Assembly (NCBI RefSeq): GCF_036898095.1
Contig: NC_090765.1
Location: 29,768,460 to 29,832,459, forward strand
Origin: Palaemon carinicauda
Lineage: Eukaryota; Arthropoda; Malacostraca; Decapoda; Palaemonidae
Length of the DNA: 64,000 nucleotides
Direction: 5' to 3'
Shown: positions 10,377 through 23,680 of the stretch, in pieces
Layout: each line of letters opens with the position of its first letter
Numbering within the stretch: the first letter of the stretch is position 1
The notes under the pieces: generated by a model
What the model was told of the DNA's origin: nothing
Databases searched by the model: none
What the model saw: only the letters and a program-made list of their open reading frames with translations
Translations under genes and position numbers: made by a program

Positions 10377-12687
10377 CAGTAATGCCTCACAACATAAATT
10401 AATTGGTTCCATAATGTCTTTCATAAAGTGATTTTTGTGTCTTGTGAGTCGTCTGTTACATGTAAATAGCCTAATTCGTTCCAGACCGTACAAAAACACC
10501 ACATTAAGGATTATAAAATGAATACGCACCACTAAACTGTACTAAATGTATGAAAAATACTGTATTTTGATCATTTAATCATAAATTAACCATTGGTAAC
10601 CTGTAAAAGAAGTGTGTGATTAGAGCAAACAGTAAAAATACAGTAACATAAAAGTGGAACCTTACCTTTGGAGTGAGACAGTGTCTGAGAGCGAAGTGCG
10701 GGGAGGTAGAGGAGGATGAAAAACGGCGTAAAACATTAACAATTGGTAGTAAACGTAAACAGTTAACTTTACAAAGCAGACGTATAAATGACAGAAAACA
10801 TTAACTCTTAATTTTAGGAAACAATTACAAATGGCAGGAAATATTAACACTTAATTTTACGATAAACTTAAAAATTTTTTTTTCCTTTTTCTAATTTTTT
10901 TTTTAACTTAACATTTTGTATTTTCTAAATTTAATTAAATTGCACATTTTCTTCATCACTGCCACTTGGTTTTTTTAACTGGCGCTTGGTCTGCTTCTAC
11001 CGAAGGCCTCTTTTTAAGATAATCGCCCAAAGAAGCAGCTTCTTCTAAGCAGAGTTCAAGGTGCGCCTCAACCTCTTGCCAAGCTTGATTGATGATTTTG
11101 AGGCATATGACAATATCAAAATGCTCCTTCCAAAATTGATGAAGGGTGAGGTTTGTACTCTCAATGATTTCGAAACATCTCTTGAATCAAGAGATATTTC
11201 GTTTAAAGCTTCTTAAAATTTTAAATCACTTGCTGGTCCATGAGCTGGAAGAGAGGGGTGGTGTTCGGTGGAAGATAGAGAACCTTGATGATGGAATATT
11301 CTGCTACAATATCTTCCTCAAGGGCTGGAAGGTGAGCAGGGGCATTGTCCAGAACCAGCAGGCATTTCACAGGGAGGCAATTCTCTTCTAAACACTTTTT
11401 CACAATTGGGCCAAAAAAAATATTTATCCACTCGATGAACAATTGTCTTGTTACCCAGGCTTTTCCATTAACCCTCCACAACACATGATTTTCTTAGTGA
11501 CTGTGGGTCTTGAAGGCTTGAGGAGTATCGGAGTGATAAACCAGCAGGAGTTTCACCTTACAATTCCCACTGGCATTTGCACAGAGTGCAAGGGTAAGCC
11601 TGTCCTTCAATTGCCCAGGTAGCCTCTTTTCTTCTGCCGTGATGTACGTATGACGGGGCAATTTTTTTTTTTTTTTTTCCCCCTTCTCAAAAACCTGGTC
11701 TCGCCAATTGAAGACTTGCTGGGGACTGTACCCTTCCTGGACAGTCAACTCGTCGAACGTCTTAACAAACTCTTTGGCCGTTTTCGTGTCTGAGCTTGCA
11801 GCCTCCCCAATAAGGCACCATCGAATGAATGCTTGAGTGTGTCTTAAATTTTTCAAACCACCCACGAGAAGCAAAATCTGGGGGTTCCTGCTTCGATTTT
11901 CCTTCTGCGTCAGCTTCGGACTGAGTATGCACGAGATCACCCAAAATGGAGCTGATTTTCTAGCAGATTATCGCTTTGGCGATAGTGTCTCCAGCCATTT
12001 CTTTGTCCTTTATCCAGACAAGCAGTGGTCTTTCCATCTCATCGTGGACGTGGCTCCTCTTGCTAGAGAAAACAGTCATGCCTTTAGGTGTTGCTGCTTT
12101 GATAGCTTCCTTCTGCTCCAGGATCGTTCTTATCATAGACTGATTTCGGTCATATTCCTTTGTGAACACACTTAACCGCATACCAGCCTCGTATTTCGTG
12201 ATTATTTCCATCTTCATCTCCATGGAAAGCTTCATCCTCTTCTTTCCCTTGACATCAGCAACTTTCTTGTTATCCATGGCTAATGATGTAACGTAATATC
12301 AAACGATACAGTACAATTGTTACGAAAGCGAAATCACAAACACTAAGTTAATAGGTACGATGCCGCTACCGAAACAAAAAGACATAGGCACGCCAATGCG
12401 TAAATGCAGTTCAGTAGATGTTGACCAATAGGAGAGCAGGATCTCGTGGTGGTAACCAGCATCTGAGTAGGGAGATAACCAATGGGAATGCAGGAGGATG
12501 GTAGGCGAGTTTACGGGCTGGCGGCATGCACATTTTAGAATCGGTCTCGGACACGGTTCGGCTCTCACACCGTGCCTCATTTCGTTGTCCGAAACGTTTT
12601 TTGTGATGCGAGTCGAAAAATTCTTCATCTCGTTTCGCAGACTGGAAATTTTGTAAGCCCATTCTTTTGTATTAAGAGGTTCGACTG
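10377..12687 (-). mobile_element. Tigger-like (pogo superfamily) DNA transposon 2
   Basis: The ends start CAGTAATGCCTCACAAC (left) and, on the opposite strand, CAGTCGAACCTCTTAATAC (right); both are flanked by TA (10375-10376, 12688-12689), the Tc1/mariner-type target duplication. The interior holds a decayed transposase on the minus strand. The total length of 2.3 kb fits the family. Confidence 0.85.
10960..12277 (-). pseudogene. Tigger-like transposase, decayed
   Basis: It starts at a Met at 12277 (MDNKKVADVKGKKRMKLSME), with the N-terminal CENP-B-type helix-turn-helix (EIITKYEAGMRLSVFTKEYDRN) and an EKQKEAIKAA-like continuation. After a stop at about 11957 come FASRGWFEKFKTHSS (11.86 kb) and, in another frame, RHTYITAEEKRLPG and LTLALCANASGNCKVKLLLVYHS. 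A further frame gives WVTRQLFIEWIN and the second catalytic Asp in CLLVLDNAPAHLPALEED, then PPNTTPLFQLMDQQVI with the third. At least three frame breaks exist. A C-terminal remnant continues to about 10960. It is clearly related to, but diverged from, the copy at 15.8 kb. Confidence 0.85.
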
Positions 12688-12689
12688 TA

Positions 12690-15332
<2,643 letters not shown>

Positions 15333-15774
15333 CAGTGGAACCTCTGTATCCGACCGTATCTACATCCGAATTTTCCAACATCCGTGGTAAAATTCGAGCA
15401 AATTATTGACTACACTCGAATTTTATTTTGACACACGAAGTAAGCAATTTTCGTCGTACCGGTTATATCCAAATTTTTCGACACGCGAAGTACAATTCGA
15501 ACACGTTCCTACTCTACACCCGAATTTTTTTTTCGACACCTGAAGTAAACAATACTCGTACGCGTAGTCGGTACTCATAGCGCCTGATGTGTTTTTTATT
15601 TCCGCCGATAGAAGGCAGCACTTCGACCTCGGAGGGACCCTCAATTAGCGCGGCTTGGGTCAGTCCTCTGTTCTGGTCGGCTTCTTGCGGTTGTGCCCTG
15701 TGCGTTCTGCTATTATTGTACTGTTTTAATCGTGATTTTTTACGTGCATCCTTTTACGGTAATTCACGTAAAGT

Positions 15775-17597
15775 ATGGGTCCTAAAAGGCTTAGTTTTGC
15801 AAGAGGTGAGAAAAGGAAGAAGGAAATGCTTTCTTTAGACGTAAAGCAGGAAATTATTGAAAAACATGAGCGTGGCATCAGCGTGAGTGAACTTGCTAAA
15901 CAGTATGGCCGTAATATGTCGACGATCTCGACAATCCTGAAACAGAAGGAAGCTATTAAAGCAGTGAAACCTTCTAAGGGGATCACCATTATTTCAAAAC
16001 GCCGTAGCCCTATCATAGAAGAGATGGAACGACTTCTGCTAATCTGGATCAAGGACAGAGAGATTGTTGGCGTCACTATCACCGAAACCATCATCTGCGA
16101 GAAGGCGCACGCCATCTTCACGGACTTGAAGGAGGAGAGCTCTGGGGTTGATGCTGGGGAGAGTTCAACCGAACCTTCCTCAGACGATTTCAAGGCATCT
16201 CGTGGCTGGTTTGAGAAATTTAAGAAACGATCCGGGATTCATTCAGTTGTTCGCCACGGAGAGGCTGCTAGTGCGGACACAAAGGCTGCAGCTGACTTTG
16301 TCAAGAACTTTGAAAGGATCGTGCTGGAAGAAGGCTACGTAGAGCAGCAAGTGTTTAATTGTGATGAAACCGGGCTGTTTTGGAAGAAGATGCCCAGTCG
16401 AACCTACATCACCGCCGAAGAGAAGAAATTGCCTGGGCATAAGCCAATGAAGGATCGGTTGACTCTTGCCCTATGTGCCAACGCCAGCGGGGACTTTAAA
16501 GTCAAGCCCTTACTGGTTTACCATTCGGAGAACCCTAGGGCCTTTAAGGCACACAACGTCGATAAGGACCAGCTTCATGTTTTCTGGCGATCCAACTCGA
16601 AGGCCTGGGTCACTAGGCAGTTCTTTGTGCAATGGGTTAACCAAGTTTTCGGCCCTTCTGTGAAGAAGTATCTTTATGAATAGAAATTGCCTTTAAAGTG
16701 CCTGCTATGCCTTGACAATCTCTCTCTCTCCCCCCCCCCCCCCCCCCCCCCCCCCGACTTGAAGATGATATCTTGGATGAATTTAAGTTCATAAAGGTGC
16801 TGTATCTTCTGAATACCACCTCTATCCTCCAGCCCATGGACCAGCAAGTCATCTCAAATTTCAAGAAGCTCTACACCAAGCACCTATTCAAGCAGTGCTT
16901 TAATGTCACGCAAAGCACAAACTTAACTTTGCGTGAATTTTGGAAAAGCCACTTCAACATCGTGCACTGCTTGAAGATCATAGACCAGGCTTGGGTGGGA
17001 TTAACTCAACGGACCCTCAATTCTGCCTGTAAGAAGCTGTGGCCTGATTCAGTTTCTCCCAGAGATTTCGAAGGTTTTGACCCCGAACCTGATCCCGTGG
17101 TGGGTGCAGCGGAAGACGTAGAGGAAATCGTCTCCTTTGGTAAGTCCATGGGTCTGGAGGTCGACGCAGATGACGTCACGGAACTCGTCGCCGAACATCA
17201 CAACGAACTTACCACAGAGGAGCTCAAGGAACTCCATGCTATGTCTGAGCACATGAGTGATGACGAGGAAGGGATCGAGGAGGTAGAACATGTGTTGGGT
17301 TCAGCGCAAATAAAAGAGGTGTTAGGAAAATATCCAGACGTGGTCGACTTCATCGACAAATACCACCCAAAAAAATTGCAGGTTTGTCGTGCAGTTGCGC
17401 AGTTCGATGATGTTTGCCTAACTCACTTTCGAAACATTCTGAAAAGCCGTACCAAGCAACTATCTATCGATAGTTTCTTTAAAAAAACTACGAAGCGAAC
17501 TCGTGATGAAGAGGATGGAAGTGATTCAAAGAAAACGGCAAAGAGTGAAGCGAAAGAAATTCAATCAATTTTAAGTGTAGAGAGTGAAAGTGATTAA
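15775..17597 (+). pseudogene. Tigger-like transposase, one stop and a C-tract disruption
   Basis: It begins MGPKRLSFARGEKRKK with the CENP-B-type helix-turn-helix (VKQEIIEKHERGISVSELAKQYGRN, residues ~25-50), then the second DNA-binding module (ASRGWFEKFKKRSGIHS). The DDE core has the first Asp in VFNCDETGLFW, then RTYITAEEKKLPG and LTLALCANASGDFKVKPLLVYHS. An in-frame TAG at 16681-16683 interrupts it. Translation past the stop reaches the second catalytic Asp (CLLCLDN), but the next residues (normally APAH) are replaced by a CT/poly-C tract (16720-16755, 25 C) that also changes frame. The frame continues with LEDDILDEFKFIKVLYL, the third Asp in LQPMDQQVISNFKKLY, and an acidic C-terminus ending at 17597. 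Confidence 0.9.
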
Positions 17598-17843
17598 AAT
17601 TAATCATCAAAAAGAAAAAAAGAAAATGTAAAAAAAATATAAAATATAAAAAAAAAAAAAAATAAGCTAAGTTATGTTAAAGTTCACTTAGTGTAAGTTA
17701 GAATAAGTTACGGTAGTGTACGTTTATCGTAGTTAACCTCTCTACCTCCTCGCCGCCCGTCCGTCTCCTCTCTGCGTAGCAAGACCAACAACACTTGCGC
17801 TGGAGTTTTTAAGGTAAAGTGACGCTAAAAACCCGTTTCTTAT
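17598..17843 (+). other. Tigger-1 3' untranslated part up to the DIRS-B insertion
   Basis: An A-rich stretch after the transposase stop, then sequence to the junction at CTTATT|TGTTCC. No gene is seen. Confidence 0.6.
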
Positions 17844-17871
17844 TTGTTCCATAAAGGAAATATAAACCACG

Positions 17872-18029
17872 CTATTTACATAGGGTTTACCTTTTAGCGC
17901 AGCCGAAATGACGAGCCAATTTTTTTAACGAGGGTTAATTACCCCCGCGCTAGTTAGCGGGGTGTGGGGAAGGGTAGCTTGCTACCCCTCCCCCCTCCAC
18001 ACACCGGTGACTTGCTTCACTTCACTTTC
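17872..18029 (+). repeat. DIRS-B left inverted terminal repeat
   Basis: The reverse complement of 25362-25515 with few differences. Landmarks are GCTATTTACATAGGGTTTACC, ACGAGGGTTAATTACCCCCG, GCTAGTTAGCGG and CACACACCGGTGACTTGC. The outer end at 17844 starts TTGTTCC. Confidence 0.88.
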
Positions 18030-18198
18030 ACTTTTGGCTCTGCGGTGATCAGACATGTCTGCTCATCGTCCTCGTGACAGCCTTTAATTTTCTGCTTTTT
18101 CTTTTCAGCGTGTGTGTTGGTTGGAAGTTGACCTTCATTATTATTTCTTTACAATACATACATGCCCTGGAGTTGCCGGTTGTCCTTGTGGGACTTTC

Positions 18199-21100
18199 AT
18201 GTCGGACGTAACTACGGATCCGCACACCCTTTGCCCTCAATGTCGGGGCCGACGGTGTGACCAGGAGAACATGTGCCGTGAGTGCAGGGAGTGGTCTGCC
18301 TCCCAGTGGGAGAGGTTTGGCCGTCGGCGTAAGAAGTCCAAGAGAGACCGTTCTCCTTCGGGGTTAGCCCTCGTCCGCCTCCTAAGGAGAGTCGGCCGAG
18401 TGGTAGCGCAGGCCCTAGTTCTGTTTCCCGACCTTGGGTGGGGGGAGAGGGCGTCGCCTCCCATAGCGAGGCGGTTCCCCCTCCTCCTCCAGGGGAGGTT
18501 ATTGATAATGCCTTAACCAATGATGATCTTTTACAGATTTGGTCGTCCCTGGGGCTTAAGGGCTTGCCCTCCAGGGTCTCTTTTATTGACCTTGTCTCGT
18601 TGGGGGCCGCTGTTAAGCAGTCGCCGGCGGTAGCAGAGGTAGACCCTCTGTCTATTGTCGACGTCGTGGTGACAGAGGCCTCCGACGTGGCTGGGCGATC
18701 CGCCGCAGGTGCTGTTGCGGATGATGGTGCTAAAGGCTCTCCTCCCCCTTCCGTACATCCTTCGAAGGAGGAAGTGAGTCCTTCGGTCTCTGCTGCTGCT
18801 CAGCTTCCTTCTGAGGGAAGTGCTTTGACGGAGACTCCCCTTCGGAGGATCGATGGTCACGACGATCTCCCCCGAGGCCGCCTCCGCCGTAAGGCTCACC
18901 GTCCGCTACGCCGCAAGGGCCTCCCTTCCCCTTGCAGGGGGGCTAAGAGGCGCCTTTTTGGGTCTTCATCCTCCGAGGGGGACTCTCCTCGTCAACCTCA
19001 ACCTACAGCTCTGTCCTCCTTGAACCTCTCTGCAGACCGTTCACCTTCTCCTGCCAGATCTTCGCCTTCTGGAGAACTCGTTACCCGACGGGCAACGGTC
19101 CCTTCGGGGCTAAGGGATCCTTCCCTTCCACGAGCAGTGCTAGCGCACAGGCGCTCTCCTGCTCGCCAGCGCTCTCCGGATCGTCAGCGCTCTCCTGATC
19201 GTCAGCGCTCTCCTGCTCGTCAGCGATCTCCTGCTCGTCGGTGCTCTCCTGATGTTCGCCCTCCTCGTCAGCGATCATTTTAGGACCATCGCCCTGCGGT
19301 CTCTGACCATCCTACAGTTCCTGCTGAGCTCCCTGCTCACCATCTGCCTGATCCTGTGGCTACGCAACATTGTGCTGCGCGTGTGTCAAAAGCACATGTT
19401 CGCCAATGCGCCAGCGATCTACCAGTTCCTGCTCGTGAACGCGCCGCGCCACTTGCCCTCGCCGCGCCACCTGTCCTTCTGCTCGCCAGCGATCACCTAC
19501 TCGCCAGCGCGCACAGGCAGATTTTAGTATTGCCTATTCAACAGCGACAGCCGGCGCGCCAACGTTCTCTAACGCTTCTGAAGGAACATGGTTCGCCAGC
19601 TACTAGCTCGCCATCACGCGATCGCCCACCTGCGCATGCTGCTCGCCATCGCGCGATCGCCCACCTGCGCATGCTGCTCGCCATCGCGCGATCGCCCTCC
19701 TGCGCATGCTGCTCGCCATCGCGCGATCGCCTTCCTGCGCATGCTGATCGCCATCGCGCGATCGCCCACCTGCGCATGCTGCTCGCCATCGCGCGATCGC
19801 CCTCTTGCGCAAGCTGATCGCCATTGCTCCCCATCGCGCGATCGCTCACCTGCGCATGCTGCTCGCCATCGCTCGTCAACGCGTCGACATGCCACAACGC
19901 GCCATCGCCAATCTGCGCGTCCGCGCACACCAGCTCATCATCGATCGCCTGTGGATCTACATCGCCAGCGGTCTTCCTCACCCACGCGGCAGCGTGTTTC
20001 CTTGCCGTTGCGCCAACGCTTGCGTTCGCTGCCTCGGACACGCGTTCATTTACCTGCCCACCCTCGCGCCCACTCGCCTGCGCGCCCGCACGATCATTCG
20101 CGGCGAATTCCGCAGCTGGTGGTAGCAGCAGGAACGCGTGTTCCTAGACGGCACTCGGGATCACCTCCACCCAAACACAGGTTGGTAGTGCAGGACGAGG
20201 AGAGGTTAGTACATCATTTTCCCCCACCTTCTTTTCAGGCAGGTACCGTGGTGTCCACTCCAAAGGATCGCTCGATCCCTTTCCCTTTAGCGAGGATTTT
20301 GGACTCTGTGTCCTTGGAGCAACAGACTTGGTTTGGTCCTCTGGCACGGGCGTTAGTGAGGGTTATGAAACCAGCACTCGCCGACCAGGGTAACAAACCA
20401 ACGGCTGTCTCTCCTACGCTGAAGAGAAAGAGAGGAGTGGACTTCGTGGTGACTTCCCCCAGGGCGAAGTTGGTTCCCAAGAGGTCGGTCGCGAAGGTCC
20501 CTTCTCCTGCACGAGTGCTCTCTCCTCCCGTGGACGAGGCCTTTCCGTCCTCAGGTGAGTCCAGTAGGGCGGTAGTCTTCCCCTCGGCACCAGGGGGGGA
20601 GACTTCGCTTCATGCAGGAGAATCGTCTCGTGAGGAAGGGGCCCCTCGAACCTCGTTGTTGGGATCCTGTATCCCTCCTAGGAGGGAATCCAAGGACTCA
20701 AAGACCATCCCTAAATCCTCTGCGAGGATTCGTCAGGAACTCACGACTACCCTGGGGAATGTCCACGTGTCACCCTAGGAAGAGATCCCTGGGGCAGGAG
20801 ACTTAGCTGCCAGCCCGCAGGGAGGAGAACAGCAAGAATCGGAACATGCCTTCTGGCAGGTCCTAAGCCTGATAAGACAACTTAACGGGCTTATGGATTC
20901 AGTCATCTCCCCCCGTGAAGGCAAAGGCACGGTTCTGGATGAAGTGTTTGACGTTCGGAAGGCCCCTAAGACCAGTGCGGCTCTGCCCTGGTCTCAGGGG
21001 CTGAAGAGTGCCAGGGCTAGGGCCAACGCTCAGCTCGCACTTCTTGCCTCCTCCAGTCGTTCCACTGCCGGGAACAAGCTCATCCCTCCTCCTCGTCTTC

Positions 21101-21808
21101 ACCAGAGGAGGTATTTCGAGATCCTGGGTGAGCACAACCTCGCTCTTCCTCTCCATCACTCTGTGGAGGAGCTGGCGAAGGGAGTTCCCCTTGAGAAACT
21201 CTCTGCCCGGCAGGTGTCGTTCTCGGCGGCAGAGATCCTTAGCCACGAGATGGTCGCTAAGTGTGCCATGCAGGCCACTTCGTGGCTGGACTTGGCTAGG
21301 ATCTCTGGGCATCCTATTGCGATCGGAGGACTTGTCCAAGGAGACCAATAGGAAGACACTGGAGACCTTCTTGCTCTCGGGCACCCGCTCCATCGAGTCT
21401 TTGGCACACCAGGTTACCACCTTGTGGGCCAACTCGGTGTTGAAGCGTCGCGATGCTGTGTCCGAGAGATTCCATCCGAAGGTCCCTGCCGTGGATGTGT
21501 GTAGGCTCCGACATGCTTCCCTTCTATGGGAGAACCTGTTTGAGCCTCAAGACATGGAGCGAACGGCTGAGAGGTGGAGGAAATCCAGCACAGACTCCCT
21601 CCTCCATAGGGCTCTTACAACTCGGCCCTATAAGCCTCCAGCCCCGCCACAACAGCAGCAACAGCCTCGTAAGTCTCCCAAACAGGCACCGGCAGCTAAG
21701 AAGGTGGTGTCTAAGCCCCAGCCCTTTCCAGCCAAGGTCAAGAAGGGCGGTAAGTCCTCCAGGGGAGGCAAGACTCCTAGGGGTGGCGGCCGCGGCCGCA
21801 AGCCCTAG
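18199..21808 (+). pseudogene. DIRS-B Gag-like ORF, several breaks
   Basis: It begins MSDVTTDPHTLCPQCRGRRC, a Cys-rich N-terminus (CPQC..RCDQENMCREC) that may bind zinc, then a frame change near 18360. 18438-19283 gives a Pro/Ser/Arg-rich segment ending in RS-type repeats (RSPDRQRSPARQ). A stop at 19281-19283 is followed by the 35-bp tandem array (19586-19870). A further frame (19588-20778) leads to a stop at 20776-20778 and continues in the same frame as SALPWSQGLKSARARAN... and HSVEELAKGVPLEKLS. A frameshift near 21290 gives LWENLFEPQDMERTAERW and a Lys/Gln-rich C-terminus (KTPRGGGRGRKP), probably nucleic-acid binding. Assignment as Gag rests on position and composition. Confidence 0.75.
19586..19870 (+). 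repeat. 35-bp tandem array in the DIRS-B Gag region
   Basis: The unit ATCGCCCACCTGCGCATG... is 35 bp long, with starts at 19621, 19656, 19691, 19726, 19761 and 19796, plus diverged flanking copies. It is GC-rich and contains GCGATCGC- and TGCGCA-type palindromes. A second array of 18-bp RS-coding units lies at 19140-19265. Confidence 0.9.
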
Positions 21809-23680
21809 GGGTGGCAGTCCCTCTGCGTGTCCACCTGTGGGGGGATGCCTTCAGCGTTGCGTCCGCAGGTGGTAGCAACACGGGGCCAATGCTTGTACGG
21901 TCTCAGTGATCGGCCAAGGCTATCGCGTTCCGTTCACAACATCTCAACTTCCCATGACAGCGAATCCAGTGTCGTTGAGCTCCTATGCCACGGGATCGGC
22001 AAAGGGGCTGGCCCTTCAGGCCGAAGTCGAGACCATGCTCGAGAAGGGTGCTCTCCAGGAGGTCGTGGACGGCTCCCCAGGCTTCTTCAGTCGACTCTTT
22101 CTCGTAGAGAAGGCTACTGGAGGCTGGAGACCCGTCATCGATCTCTCAGCTCTGAACAGGTTTGTCAAGCAAACCCGGTTCAGCATGGAGACAGCAGACA
22201 CGGTCAGACTTGCGGTGAGACCACAAGACTTCATGTGCACACTGGATCTAAAGGACGCGTACTTCCAGATCCCAATCCATCCGTCTTCCAGGAAGTACCT
22301 GAGATTTTGCCTAGACAACAAGATCTACCAGTTCAAGGTGCTGTGTTTCGGTCTCTCCACAGCTCCTCAGGTGTTCACCAGAGTGTTCACCCTGATTTCA
22401 TCTTGGGCGCACAGGAACGGCATTCGTCTCCTTCGTTATCTGGACGATTGGCTGATCCTAGCAGACTCGGAGTCGACCCTTCTTCGGCACCGAGACAGGC
22501 TTCTGGATCTTTGCCAGGATCTGGGGATCGTGGTAAACCTCGAGAAGTCCTCTCTGCAGCCATCCCAACGACTGGTTTAACTAGGCATGCTAATAGACAC
22601 CAATCTCCACAAAGCCTTTCCATCAGACGACCGGATAGCAAGACTGAGGAGGGTGGCGGAACCCTTCTTCAGGCGAAAAGAACTCCCCGCCCAATCGTGG
22701 TTGCGTCTCTTAGGTCACCTATCCTCCCTGGCCCGTCTGGTTCCAAACAGCCACCTCAGGATGAGATCCCTTCAATGGCGGCTCAAGTCCCGTTGGAATC
22801 AAGGATCCGATTCCCCGGACATTCTGATCCCAATGGGGTCTCTGGAACAGACGGACTTGCGGTGGTGGCTGGTCGACGAGAACCTGCGGAAGGGAGTGAG
22901 TCCTCTCGTCCTCCCCCCGGAATTGACTATGTTTTTGGACGCGTCAAAAGAAGGGTGGGGGGCGCACGTTCTGAACCAGAGGGCCTCAGGCCTTTGGTCA
23001 GAATCAGAAAAGTGCCTACACATCAACCTGCTAGAATTGAAGGCCGTCTTTCTGGCTCTTCAGCAGTTCCATCGGTCCCTGGCTGGTCACTCCGTGGTGT
23101 TGATGAGCGACAACACCACGGTAGTGGCTTATATCAACGAGCAGGGAGGCACTTTTTCGCAACAGCTATCCCATCTTGCAGTAGAGACTCTGAGGTGGAC
23201 CGAAACCCACTCGATAACACTATCAGCTCGCTTCATTCCTGGCAAGAGGAATGTGCTCGCCGACAGTCTGAGCAGGGCTTCGCAGATAGTGAGTACCGAG
23301 TGGTCTTTGGATCCTCAGATAGCCAACAAAGTCCTGACTTTGTGGGGTTCCCCGACTGTGGACTTGTTCGCGACAGCCTTGAACTTCAAGCTGCCCCTGT
23401 ACTGCTGCCCAGTCCCGGACCCCAAGGCACTCTGGCAAGATGCTTTCCAGCAACAGTGGGACAACATCGACGTGTATGCCTTCCCACCGTTCTGTCTGAT
23501 AAGAAGGGTGCTCAACAGGACCAGACTATCGGTCAACTGTTCGATGACTCTGGTAGCTCCGCTATGGCATCACGCGGAATGGTTTCCGGACCTTCTGCAG
23601 CTCCTGACGGAACTCCCGAGGGAGCTTCCTCCACGACACGAGCTTCTCGGACAACCCCACTCCGGCGTCCCTCACAGGGC
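21797..23680 (+). pseudogene. DIRS-B Pol: RT, RNase H, methyltransferase-like domain with two stops
   Basis: The frame runs through an in-frame TAG at 21873-21875 (aligned to W-K in DIRS-A), then from 21906: GQGYRVPF, GGWRPVIDLSALNRF, TLDLKDAYFQIPIHPSSRKY, CFGLSTAPQVFTRVF and the catalytic YLDD box at 22437-22448. A TAA at 22578-22580 replaces a Tyr codon (TAC in DIRS-A), and the same frame continues: MFLDASKEGWGAH, ELKAVFLAL, MSDNTTVVAYI, NVLADSLSR (RNase H), then TVDLFATALN...YAFPPFCLI (methyltransferase-like). The two nonsense changes are the only lesions seen. It overlaps the recombinase frame for its whole length. Confidence 0.88.

Noticed and set aside
19538..20041. 167-codon minus-strand ORF and others across the 35-bp array
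   Set aside because: The array is stop-free in all six frames, so open frames here carry no evidence of coding.
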